NCBI GenBank assembly: GCA_902536575.1
Contig: CACAYA010000005.1
Span: forward strand, 1 to 55,141
Origin: an uncultured Pelagibacteraceae bacterium
GTDB lineage: Bacteria > Pseudomonadota > Alphaproteobacteria > Pelagibacterales > Pelagibacteraceae
Direction of reading: 5' to 3'
Length of the DNA: 55,141 bases
Shown here piece after piece: positions 44,971 to 55,141 of the stretch. Position 1 is the stretch's first letter; each line of letters starts with the position of its first letter. The notes below the pieces were generated by a model. The model was not told the DNA's origin. It saw only the letters and a list, made by a program, of their open reading frames with translations, and ran no database searches. A program made the translations under genes and the position numbers.

Positions 44971-45082
44971 AATATTTTCCGCATCTAAAATTAAAAATCA
45001 CCAATGTAAAGCAAATAATTCAAGCCAGTATTGTCAAATAATCATATATTGAAAAATTTAACTTAGTTACCATATAGGCTAT

Positions 45083-45646
45083 ATGAAAGAACAAGCTACA
45101 CTTCAAAACCTCAGTGATTTTGAGAATAAATCGCTATTAATTTGTGATGATGACAATCCTTTTAGAGAAAGATTGGCAAGGGCAATGGAAAAAAAGGGTT
45201 TTGAGGTTTTTCAAGCTGAGAGTGTACAAAAGGGTGTAGAAGCTGTTAAGGCAAAAAAACCTGGATTTGCCGTAGTAGACCTTAGACTTGGAGATGGAAA
45301 TGGTCTTGAAGTAGTAAAAGAAATTCAAACCTCAAATACTGATAGTAGAATTATAATGTTAACAGGATATGGAAATATTCCAACAGCAGTTGCGGCTATT
45401 AAAGAGGGTGCAATCGATTATCTTGCTAAGCCAGCAGATGCCGAAGATGTAGAAAAAGCTTTGTTAGCAGATCCATCTAAGAAAGCTGCACCTCCAGAAA
45501 ATCCTATGTCAGCAGATAGAGTAAAATGGGAACATATCCATAGAGTGTTTGAGCTTTGCAATAGAAATGTGTCTGAAACGGCACGAAGACTTAAAATGCA
45601 CAGAAGAACTCTTCAGAGAATCCTTTCTAAAAGATCACCTAGATAA
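45083..45646 (+). CDS. regA: RegA/ActR/PrrA-type response regulator
   Basis: DDDNPFRERLARAM..., C-terminal HTH NVSETARRLKMHRRTLQRILSKRSPR. Confidence 0.95.
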   Translation: MKEQATLQNLSDFENKSLLICDDDNPFRERLARAMEKKGFEVFQAESVQKGVEAVKAKKPGFAVVDLRLGDGNGLEVVKEIQTSNTDSRIIMLTGYGNIPTAVAAIKEGAIDYLAKPADAEDVEKALLADPSKKAAPPENPMSADRVKWEHIHRVFELCNRNVSETARRLKMHRRTLQRILSKRSPR

Positions 45647-46190
45647 ATTTTCTAATTTTTATAATTTGCTTAACTAATAATGCCAGTATGGCAATTTTGA
45701 ATATTTCAGCCAACAAAAAAGGTTTAGCACCCAATGCGAAAATAGGCTTGTCCCATCCAATTAATGTACCTAACCACAATAATCCTAAAATATATATGGT
45801 CGAAGTTGCTACCACTAATTTACCTAAAACAACAAAAAAACTATCCTCATATTTAATTATGGATGCTAAATAGCATGCTGTTAAGAATCCAATTAAATAT
45901 CCCATAGTTGGACCTGTGAAATATAAAAGTCCAACACCTTTTTCTGGAGAATTTGAAAAAACTGGCAATCCTGCAATTCCTTCAATTAAATATAATCCGA
46001 TAGTAGCTAATCCAATTTTATAACCTAAGCTAATTCCTAAAAATAAGACTACAAAAGTTTGCATAGTCATAGGGACTGGGTAAAAAGGAATTTTTATTTT
46101 TGCAGAAATAGTTAAAGCTATTGAACCAAGTACTATAGCTAAAAAAGATTTAATTATTTTAGGTTGTGTAAGATTTTTTGTTAATTCCAT
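45639..46190 (-). CDS. bioY: BioY biotin transporter subunit
   Basis: IKIPFYPVPMTMQTFVVLFLG, GPTMGYLIGF. Confidence 0.93.
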   Translation of the reverse strand: MELTKNLTQPKIIKSFLAIVLGSIALTISAKIKIPFYPVPMTMQTFVVLFLGISLGYKIGLATIGLYLIEGIAGLPVFSNSPEKGVGLLYFTGPTMGYLIGFLTACYLASIIKYEDSFFVVLGKLVVATSTIYILGLLWLGTLIGWDKPIFALGAKPFLLAEIFKIAILALLVKQIIKIRKFI

Positions 46191-46288
46191 AAAATCAATA
46201 ATACTATTAATTGTTAATATAATCTAGTGATTAGTAGATTAAATTAAAGTTTAGACTATATTAACCTTAAAACATTTAATAAATTTTA

Positions 46289-49063
46289 ATGAGTAAAATA
46301 CAAAAAACTGATCATTTTTATCTTATTGATGGTTCTGGATATATCTTTCGAGCTTATTACGCATTACCACCATTAAGTAGAAAAAGCGACGGACTACCAA
46401 CAGGCGCAGTTAGTGGTTTTTGTAGCATGCTTTTTAAACTTTTAGAGGACTCAAAATCAAATCAAAATTTGCAGAAACCAACTCATTTTGCTGTTATTTT
46501 TGATTCTGCTAGAAAAACATTTAGAAATGAAATCTATAGTGAATATAAAGCAAACAGATCTGAGGCGCCTGATGACTTGGCACCTCAATTTGAATATATA
46601 AGAAAGTCTGTTTTAGCATTTAACCTACCATCTGTAGATTTACCCAATTATGAGGCAGATGATTTGATTGCAACTTACGTTGAACAAATAATCAAAAAAG
46701 GAGCAAAGGTCACAATTGTTTCATCAGATAAAGATTTAATGCAATTATATCAAAAAAATGTCCGTATTTTTGATCCAATGAAAAATAAATTTGTAACTGA
46801 AGAAGACGTCATTAAAAAGTTTGGGGTAGATGCATCAAAAGTAATAGATGTCCAATCCTTAGCAGGCGATAGTAGTGATAACGTACCAGGTGTACCTGGA
46901 ATAGGAGTAAAAACTGCTGCTGAGCTTATTAATAAATATGGCACCCTAGAAAAATTATTGAAATCAGCTCATGAAATCAAACAAAACAAAAGACGAGAAA
47001 CTCTCTTAGAAAATAAAGATAAAGCATTAATTAGCAAAAAACTTGTGACATTAGATCATAAATCTCCAATAAAGAGAGACCTAGATGAGTTTCAGTTAAA
47101 AAGTATAGACAAAGATAAATTATATAAATTTCTAAGAGAGATGGAATTTAATAGATTATTAAGTTCTGCTATTTCTGCATATGGAGAGCCAGACCTAGCA
47201 AGCTCTGTTCCAGAAACTAAAAATATAGAAAAGCAAAGTCCAATTAATAATAAAAATTATTATTTGATTTCTAACCCAGATGAAATAGATGAGTGGGTTG
47301 AAGAGGCTGAAGAGTTAGGAGAGGTTGCTGTTGATACTGAAACAAATTCTATAGATCCTCATCAAGCAGAGCTAGTAGGTATCTCACTTTCCTCAAAAAT
47401 AGGTAAGGCCTGCTATATTCCAATTGGTCACAAGTCATCAAAATGTATCAAAAAAGATGTTGTTATTAAAAAGCTAAAAAAATTACTAGAGGATCCAAGT
47501 GTTAAAAAAATCGGTCAAAATATTAAATTTGATTTTATTGTTTTATTTAAACACGGCATAACATTGTCTGCCATGGAAGACACAATGTTGATGTCTTATG
47601 TTTTAGATGCAGGGAAAAATAGACATAATATGGATACATTATCAGAGCTACATCTTGGACATAAAACGATTTCTTTCAAAGAAATGGTGGGAACTGGAAA
47701 AAAAGAGATCAATTTTAGTGAAGTAGAAGTTGAAAAAGCAAAAGATTATGCAGCTGAGGATGCTGATGTAACTTTTAGACTTTATAAGAAATTTCTTAAA
47801 AATCTAAAATCTGAAAAACTGATTAATATTTATGAAATTTTTGAAAAGCCATTAATTAAAATTCTCGCATTTATGGAAATAGAGGGTGTTGAGATTGATA
47901 GTAAGTTTTTAACTTCTCTTTCAAAAAAATTTGAAAAAAAAATCCTAACATTAGAAAAAGATATATTTAAAATTTCAAAAAAAGAATTCAACATTGGTTC
48001 ACCTAAGCAATTAGGTGAAATCATTTATAATGAGCTTAAAATAGCAGGCTTAAAAAAAACCAAAAAAGGTGGATTTGCAACAAGTGCTTCAGTTTTAGAG
48101 GATTTAGCGTTTAAAGGTAACAAATTTCCTAAATTAATCTTGGACTGGAGACAGTTATCAAAATTAAAAAATACTTACTCAGATGCATTACCTGAACATG
48201 TTAATCCAACAACAAAAAGAGTACACACTTCCTTTTTGTTGGCCGCTACAACAACTGGAAGGCTAGCTTCAAGTGACCCTAATCTACAAAATATTCCAAT
48301 TAAATCAGATGATGGTAAAGATATAAGAAAAGCTTTTAGGGCTAAAAAAGATCATTTATTGATTTCTGCGGATTACAATCAAATTGAAATGAGAATTCTT
48401 GCCGATCTAGCTGATGTAAAAGAATTAAAAAAGGCATTTAAAAATGAAGATGATATTCATTCAATAACAGCTAGCCAAATATTTAATATTGATATTAAAA
48501 AAGTAAATCAAGACCATAGAAGAAAAGCTAAGGCTATTAATTTTGGGATAATTTATGGAATTTCTCAATATGGTTTAGCAAAGCAAATTAATGTATCCAA
48601 CTACGAAGCTGAAGAATTTTTAAATTCATACTTTGGAAAATTTCCAGAAATTAAAGTCTATATGGATAACACTATTAAATTTTGCAGAAAAAGTGGTTAT
48701 GTAAATAATATTTTTGGTAGAAGATCACACTTTAATGGGATAAACGATAAAAATTTTAATGTGAGAAATTTTCAAGAGCGTGCTGCAATTAATGCTCCGA
48801 TTCAAGGATCAGCTTCAGAGATAATGAGATTAGCAATGATTAGATTAGATAAAAAAATGTCTGATAATAAAATTACAAAACCAAAAATGTTACTCCAAAT
48901 TCATGATGAATTAATCTTTGAGGTTCCAAAAAAAGATGAAAAGTTGATGACCAAAATAATAAAAAATGAGATGACAAGTGTGGCTCAAAGTGACTTTCAT
49001 TCATTTTCTACCCCTTTAACTGTTGACATCAATGTAGGTGATAATTGGGGAATGCTTCACTAA
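46289..49063 (+). CDS. polA: DNA polymerase I with 5'-3' and 3'-5' exonuclease domains
   Basis: VDTETNSID / GQNIKFDF / YAAEDADVTFRLY exo motifs; KAINFGIIYG, QIHDELIFEVP. Confidence 0.98.
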   Translation: MSKIQKTDHFYLIDGSGYIFRAYYALPPLSRKSDGLPTGAVSGFCSMLFKLLEDSKSNQNLQKPTHFAVIFDSARKTFRNEIYSEYKANRSEAPDDLAPQFEYIRKSVLAFNLPSVDLPNYEADDLIATYVEQIIKKGAKVTIVSSDKDLMQLYQKNVRIFDPMKNKFVTEEDVIKKFGVDASKVIDVQSLAGDSSDNVPGVPGIGVKTAAELINKYGTLEKLLKSAHEIKQNKRRETLLENKDKALISKKLVTLDHKSPIKRDLDEFQLKSIDKDKLYKFLREMEFNRLLSSAISAYGEPDLASSVPETKNIEKQSPINNKNYYLISNPDEIDEWVEEAEELGEVAVDTETNSIDPHQAELVGISLSSKIGKACYIPIGHKSSKCIKKDVVIKKLKKLLEDPSVKKIGQNIKFDFIVLFKHGITLSAMEDTMLMSYVLDAGKNRHNMDTLSELHLGHKTISFKEMVGTGKKEINFSEVEVEKAKDYAAEDADVTFRLYKKFLKNLKSEKLINIYEIFEKPLIKILAFMEIEGVEIDSKFLTSLSKKFEKKILTLEKDIFKISKKEFNIGSPKQLGEIIYNELKIAGLKKTKKGGFATSASVLEDLAFKGNKFPKLILDWRQLSKLKNTYSDALPEHVNPTTKRVHTSFLLAATTTGRLASSDPNLQNIPIKSDDGKDIRKAFRAKKDHLLISADYNQIEMRILADLADVKELKKAFKNEDDIHSITASQIFNIDIKKVNQDHRRKAKAINFGIIYGISQYGLAKQINVSNYEAEEFLNSYFGKFPEIKVYMDNTIKFCRKSGYVNNIFGRRSHFNGINDKNFNVRNFQERAAINAPIQGSASEIMRLAMIRLDKKMSDNKITKPKMLLQIHDELIFEVPKKDEKLMTKIIKNEMTSVAQSDFHSFSTPLTVDINVGDNWGMLH

Positions 49064-49078
49064 TTTAATATCATTGCC

Positions 49079-49096
49079 CAATTTAGGACAATTTAG
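49079..49096 (+). repeat. direct repeat CAATTTAG-GA-CAATTTAG upstream of chvI
   Basis: Two identical 8-mers at 49079-49086 and 49089-49096, 10 bp period. Confidence 0.6.
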
Positions 49097-49114
49097 TATT
49101 TTTAAGATCAATAT

Positions 49115-49822
49115 ATGCAGAAACAAACTATAGCTTTAATCGATGATGATAGAAATATACTCACAAGTTTAAGCATTGCCTTAGAAAAAGAGGGTTTTAA
49201 AGTACAAACGTACATAGATGGTGAGAGTGCATTAATTGGATTAACAAGAATGCCACCAGACCTTGCAGTTATTGATATCAAAATGCCAAAAATGGATGGT
49301 GAAGAATTATTAAAAAAACTTAGAAAGAAAACATCTTTACCAGTAATTTTTTTAACATCTAAAGACGACGAAATTGACGAGCTTTTAGGCTTAAAACTGG
49401 GTGCAGATGATTTTGTAAAAAAATCGGGAGGTTTTTCTATAAAAGTTTTAATTGAAAGAATTAGAGTTCAGTTAAGAAAAAAAGACTCTAATAATATTCT
49501 AGAGGAAAATAAAAGTTTAATTTCTCATGGAAGATTAAAATTAGATCCTTCACAACTTGAATGCGAATGGAATGGAAAACAATTACCTGACAAACTAACA
49601 ACCACTGAATTTTTAATTGTTAAAGAATTAGCAAAAAGACCTGGTATTATAAAAGAAAGAGCTCAATTAATGGATATAGCTTATAGAGAGGATACTGACA
49701 TAGAGGACAGAACTATTGACAGCCATGTAAAGAGAATTCGTAAAAAATTTAAAAAAGTAGACCCTGATTTTTCAGCTATTGAAACTAGGTATGGTAGTGG
49801 ATATAGATGGAATGTTAGCTGA
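49115..49822 (+). CDS. chvI: OmpR-family response regulator, ChvI-like
   Basis: ALIDDDRNILTSLSIALEKEGF, TIDSHVKRIRKKFKKVDPDFSAIETRYGSGYRW; paired with a ChvG-like kinase. Confidence 0.92.
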   Translation: MQKQTIALIDDDRNILTSLSIALEKEGFKVQTYIDGESALIGLTRMPPDLAVIDIKMPKMDGEELLKKLRKKTSLPVIFLTSKDDEIDELLGLKLGADDFVKKSGGFSIKVLIERIRVQLRKKDSNNILEENKSLISHGRLKLDPSQLECEWNGKQLPDKLTTTEFLIVKELAKRPGIIKERAQLMDIAYREDTDIEDRTIDSHVKRIRKKFKKVDPDFSAIETRYGSGYRWNVS

Positions 49823-51363
49823 TGTTTAGTAAATACTTAAAAACTCTTTCAATTTTAAAAAAATTCTTATTCATTAACTTTGTTATTTTTACTATTATTG
49901 GATTATTTACAATAGTTTACTTAAATAATATTCAAACAAACTTAGTAAAAAAAAAATCTGAAAATCATATAAAAATTATAAATAATACTATCGATAATCT
50001 TTCAAGATTAAACGTAAAATTTGATGCTGATGATATAAGAAAATTTTTATTTTCAACAAGATTTATATTTCAAAATTTAGATAGAGTAATTTTTTTTGAT
50101 AGTAACTTAAATCTCATTGGAGATACAGATACACTAGATCTAGATCCAAGATCATTCTCAACAAGAATAGATGAGATTGAATTTGAAAGTTTAAGTGAAG
50201 ATAAAAATGATCAAAATATTGAAAAAAAAAATATTAATATAGATCAAGAAAAGTCGGTATCTTTGAAAGATATTTTGACTGATTACTCAAAATCTGAAAA
50301 ATCTGGAAATCCATACACTTTCATTCAAGAAAATTACAATCAATTTAAATTAACAACTATAAAAGATGTTGAAAGAGAAGGATCAAATGTAGGTTATTTA
50401 GCAATTACTGAGATTGCTAATGACATTAAAACTGCAACAGATGAGAGAAAAGCTTTTGTAATTAGAACTGCCATATCTGTTGGTTTCGTAATTTTAATTT
50501 TTTCATTTGTATTAAGTAGATATTTTATTAAACCAATTCAAAATTTAGTTCATTATACTAAACTTATAAAAGAAAAAAATCAGACTAAGTCAAACATTGA
50601 AAATTTAAAGAATAGAAACGATGAACTAGGTCTTCTTTCAACTTCTCTTGAAGACATGACAAATGAGTTGCAAAAAAGAGTAACACATGCAGAAAATTTT
50701 TCTACTGATCTTGTTCATGAAATTAGAAATCCTTTAGCATCTTTAAAAGGTGCATCAGAAATTTTACAAGATACAAATGATAAAGATCAAAGACTAAAAC
50801 TAATAAATATACTTAGCCATGATGTTCAGCGTATTGAAAGGTTAATTACAGATTACTCTCAAATGTTAAAGGATGAAGTTGCTTTGAGTAAAGAAAAAAT
50901 GAACAGGATAAATATTGAACCAATTATCCAATCCGTTATAGATGATTATAACAACATCCATAAAGTTAAAAAAGATATTGATGTAAGATACGAAAACGAC
51001 GGAAAAAAAGAATATTTTATTAAGGGTATAGAAAACAGAATTGAGCAAATAATTGCAAATTTATTAGATAATTCAATATCATTTAGCAAAAAAGGTTCCA
51101 GCATTTTAATCAATGTTTCTGATACTTCAGAAAATAAAGTTTCAGTCAAAATACTTGACGAAGGAGAAGGGTTTAAGGAAAAAGATACCTCAAGAATATT
51201 TAAAAGATTTTATAGTAATCGACCTGATAAGTTTGGAGAACATTCAGGATTAGGATTAAATATCGTTAAAAATCTAGTTGATTTACATGATGGAGAAATT
51301 GTAGCATCTAATCGAGTTGATACTGTTGGTGCTATGATAGAAATAAGATTTCCAACCATTTAA
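49822..51363 (+). CDS. chvG: sensor histidine kinase, ChvG-like
   Basis: HisKA DLVHEIRNPLASLKGASEIL, HATPase GLGLNIVKNLVDLHDGEI. Confidence 0.92.
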   Translation: MFSKYLKTLSILKKFLFINFVIFTIIGLFTIVYLNNIQTNLVKKKSENHIKIINNTIDNLSRLNVKFDADDIRKFLFSTRFIFQNLDRVIFFDSNLNLIGDTDTLDLDPRSFSTRIDEIEFESLSEDKNDQNIEKKNINIDQEKSVSLKDILTDYSKSEKSGNPYTFIQENYNQFKLTTIKDVEREGSNVGYLAITEIANDIKTATDERKAFVIRTAISVGFVILIFSFVLSRYFIKPIQNLVHYTKLIKEKNQTKSNIENLKNRNDELGLLSTSLEDMTNELQKRVTHAENFSTDLVHEIRNPLASLKGASEILQDTNDKDQRLKLINILSHDVQRIERLITDYSQMLKDEVALSKEKMNRINIEPIIQSVIDDYNNIHKVKKDIDVRYENDGKKEYFIKGIENRIEQIIANLLDNSISFSKKGSSILINVSDTSENKVSVKILDEGEGFKEKDTSRIFKRFYSNRPDKFGEHSGLGLNIVKNLVDLHDGEIVASNRVDTVGAMIEIRFPTI

Positions 51364-51405
51364 TCTAATGTTGATAAATTAATACTTAACGTTATAAACC
51401 ATGCC

Positions 51406-52692
51406 ATGAAAGATTATAAAGTAAAAGATATTTCACAAGCAGACTTTGGAAGAAAAGAAATTTCTATTGCAGAAAGTGAAATGCCAGGATTGATGGCTTT
51501 AAGAGATGAATATTCAAAAAAAGAACCCCTTAAAGGTGCTAAAATTATTGGCTGTTTACATATGACAATACAAACAGCTGTGCTAATTGAAACATTAGTT
51601 GATTTAGGAGCTGAGGTGAGATGGTCATCTTGTAATATTTTTTCAACTCAAGATCATGCTGCCGCTGCTATTGCTAAAGCAGGTATTCCTGTTTATGCCT
51701 GGAAGGGTGAAACTGAAGAAGAATACTTATGGTGTATTAAACAGACTATCGTAGGGAAATCTGATTGGAAACCAAATATGTTATTAGATGATGGTGGTGA
51801 CTTAACAGCAATCATGCATAACGAATACAAAGAATTGATGAAAGATGTTAAAGGCGTTTCAGAGGAAACAACAACTGGAATTAAAGCACTTAATAAAATG
51901 GAAAAAGATAAATCTCTTTTAGTTCCAGCTATAAATGTAAATGACTCAGTAACTAAATCAAAATTCGACAATTTATATGGCTGTAGAGAAAGTTTGGTTG
52001 ATGGAATAAGACGAGCAACGGATGTAATGATGTCAGGTAAAATTGCAATTGTTGCTGGCTTTGGAGACGTTGGAAAAGGAAGTGCCGCATCTTTGAGACA
52101 AAGTGGAGCAAGAGTATTAGTTACAGAAGCAGATCCAATTTGTGCTCTTCAAGCAGCAATGGAGGGTTACGAGGTTGTTTTAATGGATGAAGCTATAAGT
52201 AGAGCAGATATAGTTGTAACTGCAACAGGAAATAAAGATATAGTTACCGCAGACCACATGCGAGATATGAAAGATAGAGCAATATTATGTAACATTGGTC
52301 ACTTTGATAATGAAATACAAGTTGAAGCTTTAAAAAACTATAAGTGGACTGAAGTTAAACCTCAAGTTCATGAAATAGAACTTCCTGGTGGAAAAAGAAT
52401 TATTTTATTAGCAGAGGGAAGACTAGTAAATTTAGGTTGTGCAACTGGACATCCTAGTTTTGTTATGAGTGCATCCTTTACTAATCAGGTAATAGCGCAA
52501 ATAGAACTTTGGCATAATCACAAAAATTATGAAAATAAGGTTTATGTATTACCAAAGCATTTAGACGAAAAAGTTGCTACTTTACATTTAAAAAAAGTTG
52601 GTGCTAAACTTACAAAATTATCTAAAGATCAAGCTGAGTATATCAGCGTGGGAACAGAGGGTCCTTTTAAGCCAGATGCTTACCGCTATTAA
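51406..52692 (+). CDS. ahcY: adenosylhomocysteinase
   Basis: [15 protein letters not shown]-terminal PFKPDAYRY. Confidence 0.98.
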   Translation: MKDYKVKDISQADFGRKEISIAESEMPGLMALRDEYSKKEPLKGAKIIGCLHMTIQTAVLIETLVDLGAEVRWSSCNIFSTQDHAAAAIAKAGIPVYAWKGETEEEYLWCIKQTIVGKSDWKPNMLLDDGGDLTAIMHNEYKELMKDVKGVSEETTTGIKALNKMEKDKSLLVPAINVNDSVTKSKFDNLYGCRESLVDGIRRATDVMMSGKIAIVAGFGDVGKGSAASLRQSGARVLVTEADPICALQAAMEGYEVVLMDEAISRADIVVTATGNKDIVTADHMRDMKDRAILCNIGHFDNEIQVEALKNYKWTEVKPQVHEIELPGGKRIILLAEGRLVNLGCATGHPSFVMSASFTNQVIAQIELWHNHKNYENKVYVLPKHLDEKVATLHLKKVGAKLTKLSKDQAEYISVGTEGPFKPDAYRY

Positions 52693-53131
52693 AGATAGCA
52701 GAATAGATATTACCTCTGAGAAATCTACAAGAGAATTAGCTGAAAATTTAATCTCATATATTAAAGGAGGTGAATTCGTTTTTCTGTATGGGGAGATGGG
52801 AGTTGGCAAGACAACTTTTGTAAAATATTTTATTAATAAAGTTCAGACTAAAGAAAGATTAGACCTTACCGAGGTTACTAGCCCCACATTTAATTTATTA
52901 AATGAGTATAATACTAAAAATTTTGTAATTAAACATTATGATTTGTTTAGAATAAAAAATATTTCAGAAATTAATGACTTAGATATTTTTCAAAAGAATA
53001 ATAAAATAATTACATTTATTGAATGGCCTGAATTATTAGAGAATAATAGTAAAATAAAATCTATCGATTTACTGTTCACTTATGAAAATGAATTAAAAAA
53101 TAGAACGGTTCATATAAATGGTTTAAATTAA
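52676..53131 (+). CDS. tsaE: tRNA t6A biosynthesis ATPase TsaE
   Basis: [27 protein letters not shown]; in-frame ATG at 52676 preferred over the track start. Confidence 0.92.
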   Translation: MLTAIKDSRIDITSEKSTRELAENLISYIKGGEFVFLYGEMGVGKTTFVKYFINKVQTKERLDLTEVTSPTFNLLNEYNTKNFVIKHYDLFRIKNISEINDLDIFQKNNKIITFIEWPELLENNSKIKSIDLLFTYENELKNRTVHINGLN

Positions 53132-53141
53132 GTTTAGTAGA

Positions 53142-54086
53142 ATGCTAAATTTTAAGGAATTAAAAGAGATAAAAGGTGACGCATCTTTTCGCAAATTTTA
53201 TAGAAATAAGAAAAACAATTCAATAGTAGTTTTCTCAAAAAAAGAGAAAGTTAAAAATCTTTTAAACTATGATGCAATTAATAAAATATTGATTAAAAAT
53301 AAAATTTTAGCACCTAGATTAATAAATCAAAATTATAGAAATAATTATATAGAGGTAGAGGATTTTGGAGACAATACTTTAAATAAAGTCTTAGAGCATA
53401 AAAAAAAGAATAAAGAATTAATTTTTAATAAAATAATTAACATACTTAAAAGAGTTCAATCGATTAAAGACAAGGATGTATTAAATTTCAAAAATCAAAA
53501 GTATAAAGTTATGGAATACAACAATGAAATATTATTAAAAGAAGCAAATCTATTTTCCAAATGGTATGCACCAAGAAAACTCAATAAATTTAAGATTAGA
53601 AATTTTAAAATAAAATATAAAAAGGAAGTAAAGAAATTGCTATTAAAATTGAATTTAAAAAATAATACTTTTGTTCATAGAGACTTTCATGTCTCAAATT
53701 TGTTATATTTTAAAAACAATATTGCCCTGATTGATAGTCAAGATTCACTAATTGGTAATAAATCTTATGATTTAGCATCACTTGTTGATGATGTAAGGTT
53801 AAAAACATCGAATAAACTAAAAAATAAAATTTTAAATCATTATCTTAAAAGATTAGAAAAAAAGGAAATTGACAAATTTGTAAATGATTTTGAAATTTTA
53901 TCTGTCCTAAGAAACTTGAAAATTATAGGAATTTTTATGCGTTTAGCGATAAGAGATAATAAAAAAAAATATTTAAAGATGATACCTTATGCATGGGAAA
54001 TGATTAATTATAGAATAAAAAAAAATAAAGAATTTAAAAATTTGCAATTAATATTGAAAAGTAATTTCCCTAAATATATTAAATAA
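53142..54086 (+). CDS. aminoglycoside phosphotransferase-like sugar kinase (AmgK-like)
   Basis: HRDFHVSNLLYF and IDSQDS kinase motifs; between tsaE and a MurU-like gene. Confidence 0.78.
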   Translation: MLNFKELKEIKGDASFRKFYRNKKNNSIVVFSKKEKVKNLLNYDAINKILIKNKILAPRLINQNYRNNYIEVEDFGDNTLNKVLEHKKKNKELIFNKIINILKRVQSIKDKDVLNFKNQKYKVMEYNNEILLKEANLFSKWYAPRKLNKFKIRNFKIKYKKEVKKLLLKLNLKNNTFVHRDFHVSNLLYFKNNIALIDSQDSLIGNKSYDLASLVDDVRLKTSNKLKNKILNHYLKRLEKKEIDKFVNDFEILSVLRNLKIIGIFMRLAIRDNKKKYLKMIPYAWEMINYRIKKNKEFKNLQLILKSNFPKYIK

Positions 54087-54089
54087 ACT

Positions 54090-54779
54090 GTGAAAATAAA
54101 TACTGCTTTAATTTTGTGTGCCGGGTTTGGAAAACGATTAAATCCTAATACTATAAAAAAACCAAAACCACTCCTTCAAATAAATAATATCACTATGCTT
54201 GAAAGAAGTATAAATTTAATTGAAAAGTTGGGAATTAATAAAATTATTATAAATACTTTCTATTTAAAAGAGCAATTTTCTGATTTTATTAAAAATAAAA
54301 AATTTAATTTAGGTATCCATATTGTTGAAGATGGCAAAAATATTTTAGATACTGGAGGAGGGATACTAAACATGGTTAACCATTCTGATGAGAATGATTT
54401 TTTTGTCTTTAATCCTGATACTATTTGGTCAAGTAATTATCAAAATGAAATTTTAGAAATGGAAAAAATTTATTTTCAAAAAAAATTAGAAAATATTTTA
54501 TTGTTAGTAAATAAAAATCAAAGTTTTGACCAAAACTTAAAAGGTGATTTTAATCTTTCAAATAATCTAATCTCAAAAAAAGATAATAAAGATTTTATTT
54601 ATATTGGTTGCCAAATTTTAAATAAAAAGATCCTAAAGAATCAAAATAAAAGAAAATTTTCAATTTTGAATATTTGGAATAAACTAATAGAGCAAAAAAA
54701 GTTATACGGGTTTCAAAGTTTAGAGAAATTTTATCATTTAACAGACTTAAAAACTTTTAATAAACTAAAAGATCTTTAG
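54090..54779 (+). CDS. sugar-1-phosphate nucleotidyltransferase (MurU-like)
   Basis: LCAGFGKRLNPNTIKKPKPLL, DTGGGILN; GTG start at 54090. Confidence 0.8.
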   Translation: MKINTALILCAGFGKRLNPNTIKKPKPLLQINNITMLERSINLIEKLGINKIIINTFYLKEQFSDFIKNKKFNLGIHIVEDGKNILDTGGGILNMVNHSDENDFFVFNPDTIWSSNYQNEILEMEKIYFQKKLENILLLVNKNQSFDQNLKGDFNLSNNLISKKDNKDFIYIGCQILNKKILKNQNKRKFSILNIWNKLIEQKKLYGFQSLEKFYHLTDLKTFNKLKDL

Positions 54780-55141
54780 CTCTTGAAGTGTCAAGATATT
54801 CACAATACGATAATTTATTTTCTTTATTAAATTTCATTAGTAAAGGATTGCCTGTTGGTACTTCTAATTGTGAAATTTTGTTGTTATCCAAATTAAATAA
54901 ATATTTACAGAGAGCACGTATGGAATTCCCATGCGCTGAAATTAAAATATTTTTATCTTTAAAATTTTTTTCAATTTCTTCTTTATAAAATTTGATTACT
55001 CTTTCATACGTATCTTTCAAAGACTCGGTATCAGGAACTTTGTCAATAGGTATATTTTTATACGTATCTATATTTAATGGATGATATGAACTACTTTTAT
55101 CTAACGGATCAGGTCGTAGTTCCCAAGAACGTCTAAATTGG
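54757..55141 (-). CDS. gpmA: phosphoglycerate mutase (2,3-BPG dependent), 5' end beyond the window
   Basis: Minus frame open to the window edge: QFRRSWELRPDPLDKSSSYHP...ISAHGNSIRALCKYL. Confidence 0.88.
   Translation of the reverse strand, partial: QFRRSWELRPDPLDKSSSYHPLNIDTYKNIPIDKVPDTESLKDTYERVIKFYKEEIEKNFKDKNILISAHGNSIRALCKYLFNLDNNKISQLEVPTGNPLLMKFNKENKLSYCEYLDTSRAKDLLVY

Noticed and set aside
51364-51405. SAH riboswitch upstream of ahcY
   Set aside because: The gap is only 42 bp with no matching structure; too short.

Overview
This ~55 kb AT-rich window is a densely packed, streamlined alphaproteobacterial segment. Gene content, protein sequences and ~1 nt spacing point strongly to SAR11/Pelagibacterales. 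Main blocks are: a broken dmdA (DMSP demethylase) at the left edge; asd; a TCA super-operon (sdhCDAB-mmsA-mdh-sucCDAB-lpdA); priA; atpHAGDC; a minus-strand housekeeping block (rppH, ctpA, rsfS, nadD, proA, proB, obgE, rpmA, rplU); gloB-metW-metX behind a SAM-II riboswitch; hisC-tyrA; an NlpC/P60 protein, an AmpG-like MFS protein and trkH; lysK-pyrD-rpmB-yhhQ; a polyamine operon (ODC, deoxyhypusine-synthase-like, aguB, aguA); regA, bioY, polA, chvI-chvG, ahcY, tsaE, amgK-like, murU-like, and partial gpmA. I found no CRISPR, mobile element, rRNA or tRNA. Most notable observations: (1) SdhC and SdhD both lack the canonical heme-b axial histidines (Gln and Phe instead) while quinone-site residues are kept, so this is a candidate heme-free succinate dehydrogenase; (2) the first ~340 bp is an inverted fold-back of the dmdA locus, most likely a chimeric contig end; (3) a SAM-II riboswitch whose predicted promoter puts the transcript start at the first P1 base, with a U-tract instead of a Shine-Dalgarno after the pseudoknot; (4) a terminator-like hairpin plus strong SD in the ornithine decarboxylase leader of a homospermidine/agmatine-type polyamine operon.
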